DNA from: Rhizobium sp. L43 | GTDB taxonomy: Bacteria; Pseudomonadota; Alphaproteobacteria; Rhizobiales; Rhizobiaceae | Direction of reading: 5' to 3' | Assembly (NCBI RefSeq): GCF_002531725.1 | Contig: NZ_NWSQ01000031.1 | Coordinates: 23,009 to 87,008 of the forward strand | Length of the DNA stretch: 64,000 nucleotides | In this document: in pieces, positions 62,161-64,000 of the stretch | How positions within the stretch are numbered: position 1 is the first letter of the stretch | How the letters are laid out: each line of letters opens with the position of its first letter | Notes under the pieces: generated by a model | Seen by the model: only the letters and a program-made list of their open reading frames with translations | What the model was told of the DNA's origin: nothing | Database searches by the model: none | Position numbers and translations under genes: made by a program

Positions 62161-62581
62161 GAGGCGCCTTTCAAATCTCCATTAAATTACGACCATAATA
62201 TCATGCGGTGAGCATTGTGCAATTTCGCTCTGGATCTGAAAACTGAGACCTTCACCTGCGGAAAAAACATGAACGCCGTCAGAACTGCAATCGTGACCGG
62301 CGAACCCCTCCACGATAACGTGGGGCAAGTCCACTTTGGCATCACATTTCGTAGCAACGCCGTGACCGCCGCACGCCTGAACATAGTACGTCCTCCTTCT
62401 GTTGGTCGGGCTCGATGCCGTTGTGATCGAAAACGGTGCGGACATAGGCCTGCTCGATCACAGCAGCACAGATCTTAAAGCCCGGGCCTCATCATAGAGC
62501 GTTTCCCAACAACGCTCGATCGCATGCATGGCGGCGGAGTAGTCATTTCGGGAAAACGAAGTCCGGTTTTCCGTGACAACC
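62161..62581. other. Gap between TetR gene and AcuI-like gene
   Basis: About 420 bp. Short minus-strand frames (for example ending ERCWETLYDEARALRSVLL near 62458) look protein-like and may be scraps of a lost gene, but nothing can be assigned. Confidence 0.3.
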
Positions 62582-63568
62582 CTAAAGATTGACATCGACG
62601 ACCGTGCGGCCCTGAACGTGCCCGCCCAGAATGCTCTCGGCGACGCCAGGGACCTGCGCCAGACCGATGACTGTCGTCGTGCGCGCGAGCTTTGCGAGAT
62701 CCAGATCGCGGGCGAGACGTGCCCAGGCTTCCAGACGCACCACCTGCGGGGCATTGACCGAGTCGATGCCGGCAAGGGTGATGTTGCGCAGGATGAACGG
62801 AAGCACCGTGGCGGGAAGGTCACGGCCCTGGGCAAGGCCGCAGCTGGTCACGACACCACGATACTTCGTCTGTGCCAGGACATTTGCTAGCGTATGACTG
62901 CCGACGCTGTCGATTGCGCCGGCCCAGCGTTCGGCCGCAACGGGGGCTCCTGGTTCCGACAATGTGTTCCGATCTATGATCTCTGCGGCTCCGAGCTCCC
63001 GCAGATAGGCTGTTTCTTCAAGACGGCCCGTGGAGGCGATGACGCGGTATCCGAGCCCCGAGAGCAGTGCAATGGCGATCGATCCGACGCCGCCATTGGC
63101 TCCAGTCACGAGGATGTCGCCCCTATCGGGCGTAATCCCGCCATGTTCGAGTGCCAGCACAGACAGCATGGCCGTGTAGCCAGCAGTTCCGATGGCCATG
63201 GCATCCTTCGTGGAAAGCGATTCGGAGAGCTTGACGAGCCAATCGCCGTTCAACCGGGCCTTCTGCGCATATCCGCCGTAATGGGTCTGACTCAGCCCCC
63301 AGCCATTGGCAACCACCCGGTCGCCAACCTTGAAATCAGGATGGGAGGAGGCTTCCACCGTTCCGGCGAGGTCGATGCCGGGAACGAGCGGAAGGGTCTG
63401 GATCACCGGGAGCCGTCCGGTTACGGCCATCCCGTCCTTGTAGTTCACGGTTGAGTAATCCACGGCGACCGTCACGTCGCCGTCCATCAGGTCGGCCTCG
63501 GTTAGGTCTACGATCGCTGTGGAGAGCGTATCGCCATGTTTGGAGGCGAGTAAAGCTTTGAACGTCAT
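62582..63568 (-). CDS. acuI: AcuI/YhdH-family NADPH-dependent acrylyl-CoA reductase-like oxidoreductase
   Basis: 328 aa. YSTVNYKDGMAVTGR, LVPGIDLAGTVEAS, VVANGWGLSQTHYGGYAQKA, Rossmann VTGANGGVGSIAIALLSGLGY and FILRNITLAGIDSVNAP are characteristic of the YhdH/AcuI group. Reduces acryloyl-CoA or similar enals; function in this setting unknown. No operon partner is evident. Confidence 0.88.
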   Translation of the reverse strand: MTFKALLASKHGDTLSTAIVDLTEADLMDGDVTVAVDYSTVNYKDGMAVTGRLPVIQTLPLVPGIDLAGTVEASSHPDFKVGDRVVANGWGLSQTHYGGYAQKARLNGDWLVKLSESLSTKDAMAIGTAGYTAMLSVLALEHGGITPDRGDILVTGANGGVGSIAIALLSGLGYRVIASTGRLEETAYLRELGAAEIIDRNTLSEPGAPVAAERWAGAIDSVGSHTLANVLAQTKYRGVVTSCGLAQGRDLPATVLPFILRNITLAGIDSVNAPQVVRLEAWARLARDLDLAKLARTTTVIGLAQVPGVAESILGGHVQGRTVVDVNL

Positions 63569-63721
63569 TGTTTCTTCCTGTTAAATTGAGAAGTGTAGAT
63601 GCAGATTATCCAGCGACGCGATAGCGTTCGGCGGCATGCTGCTGGCGGGTGTTGGGAAGCATGGCCTGCCGGGCCGCCTGATGCGCATCCCCCTGCGTTG
63701 CGTCGGCAAGCGGCGGGATAG

Positions 63722-64000
63722 TCAGGCCGGGAGGCGGAACTGCTGGCGCAAGGCCTTGTCGAACAACGTCGCAGGCATGAGACGCCGCAGGAGGCTGATC
63801 TGCCACGCGACCTTGCCGACGGTGTAACGTTGCCGATGGCGCTTGGCCGTGGCCGCCAAAAGCACTGCGCCCGCCACGTCCTCGGGCGTATCAGCCGTTA
63901 GCTTCGACTTCTCGTAAAAGTCGTGCACCCAGGCACGCCCCGCGTCATACTCCTTCATCTTGGAATCCGGTTCCAGCGAGCTGTGGTCGAAACTGCCTTG
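63722..64000 (-). CDS. Short-chain dehydrogenase, C-terminal part (runs off window)
   Basis: Open from the window edge; the last 92 codons include GSFDHSSLEPDSK, YDAGRAWVHDFYEKSKLTADTPEDVAGAVLLAATAKRH and RYTVGKVAWQISLLRRLMPATLFDKALRQQF. This is the tail of an SDR of the DltE/SadH-like kind that lacks the usual DGG end. Cofactor and catalytic motifs lie beyond the window. Confidence 0.75.
   Translation of the reverse strand, partial: QGSFDHSSLEPDSKMKEYDAGRAWVHDFYEKSKLTADTPEDVAGAVLLAATAKRHRQRYTVGKVAWQISLLRRLMPATLFDKALRQQFRLPA

Noticed and set aside
62182..62445. 87-codon minus-strand frame between TetR and AcuI genes
   Set aside because: Some protein-like stretches but no start signal, family match or operon context; noted only as a possible scrap.
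1..64000. CRISPR array
   Set aside because: No series of regularly spaced direct repeats and no cas gene was seen anywhere in the window.

Overview
The window is part of a conjugative repABC plasmid (or secondary replicon) of an alphaproteobacterium in the Rhizobiales, close to the Agrobacterium/Rhizobium/Ochrobactrum type. The evidence is a Ti-plasmid-type conjugation set (traAFBH, traR/traM, traI-trbBCDEJKLFGHI) that runs divergently into repABC. Genus cannot be fixed from the sequence alone.

Layout. (1) 1-5 kb: 3' part of traA (relaxase/helicase), then traF, traB, traH. (2) 5-6.4 kb: a small reverse-strand unit of an XRE regulator, a DUF433 antitoxin-like protein and a DUF5615 PIN-like toxin. 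(3) 6.5-17.9 kb: quorum-sensing control (traM, traR) and the complete traI-trb operon on the minus strand, including a short trbK. (4) 17.9-22 kb: the traI/repA intergenic region with two candidate TraR boxes, then repA, repB, an antisense RNA, repC and two parS-like palindromes. (5) 22-27.3 kb: two unrecognised genes, a tyrosine recombinase with a nearby 11-7-11 inverted repeat, a frameshifted DUF7673 gene and an RHE_PE00001-type gene. (6) 27.3-37.2 kb: a dense defence-type island. It holds a GGCT-like protein, ietA-ietS (AAA ATPase/subtilase), a ubiquitin-like operon (Ubl-E2 fusion, JAB-E1 fusion, DUF6527), a divergent XRE-ImmA/IrrE pair sharing a repeated operator region, a probable pPIWI-associating nuclease and a TIR protein. 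(7) 37.2-44 kb: decayed DNA with gene remnants, a pirin/LysR pair, an IS21-family element, two divergent pseudogenes (SorC regulator and ABC binding protein) and a perfect 38-bp palindrome. (8) 44-60 kb: a sugar/polyol catabolic cluster with FGGY kinase, SorC regulator, glycerol-1-phosphate dehydrogenase-like enzyme, HAD phosphatase, FAD glycerol-3-phosphate dehydrogenase, ABC importer, SDR, class II aldolase/SDR fusion, GpsA-like dehydrogenase, a tpiA remnant and rpiB. (9) 60-64 kb: TetR-linked oxidoreductases and a partial SDR.

How it works together. traI makes an acyl-homoserine lactone, TraR responds to it and TraM restrains TraR; in Ti plasmids this drives both transfer and copy number, and the two candidate boxes between traI and repA fit that scheme. 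repABC and the antisense RNA maintain the plasmid, and ietAS probably adds stability and phage defence. The 44-60 kb cargo encodes uptake and phosphorylated catabolism of an unidentified polyol or glycerol-type compound.

The most interesting feature is the compact ubiquitin-like conjugation operon (31.3-33.8 kb), with its repeated TCAAGC operator motifs and linked metalloprotease regulator pair. Its components belong to known families, but the modifier, target and signal are unknown.
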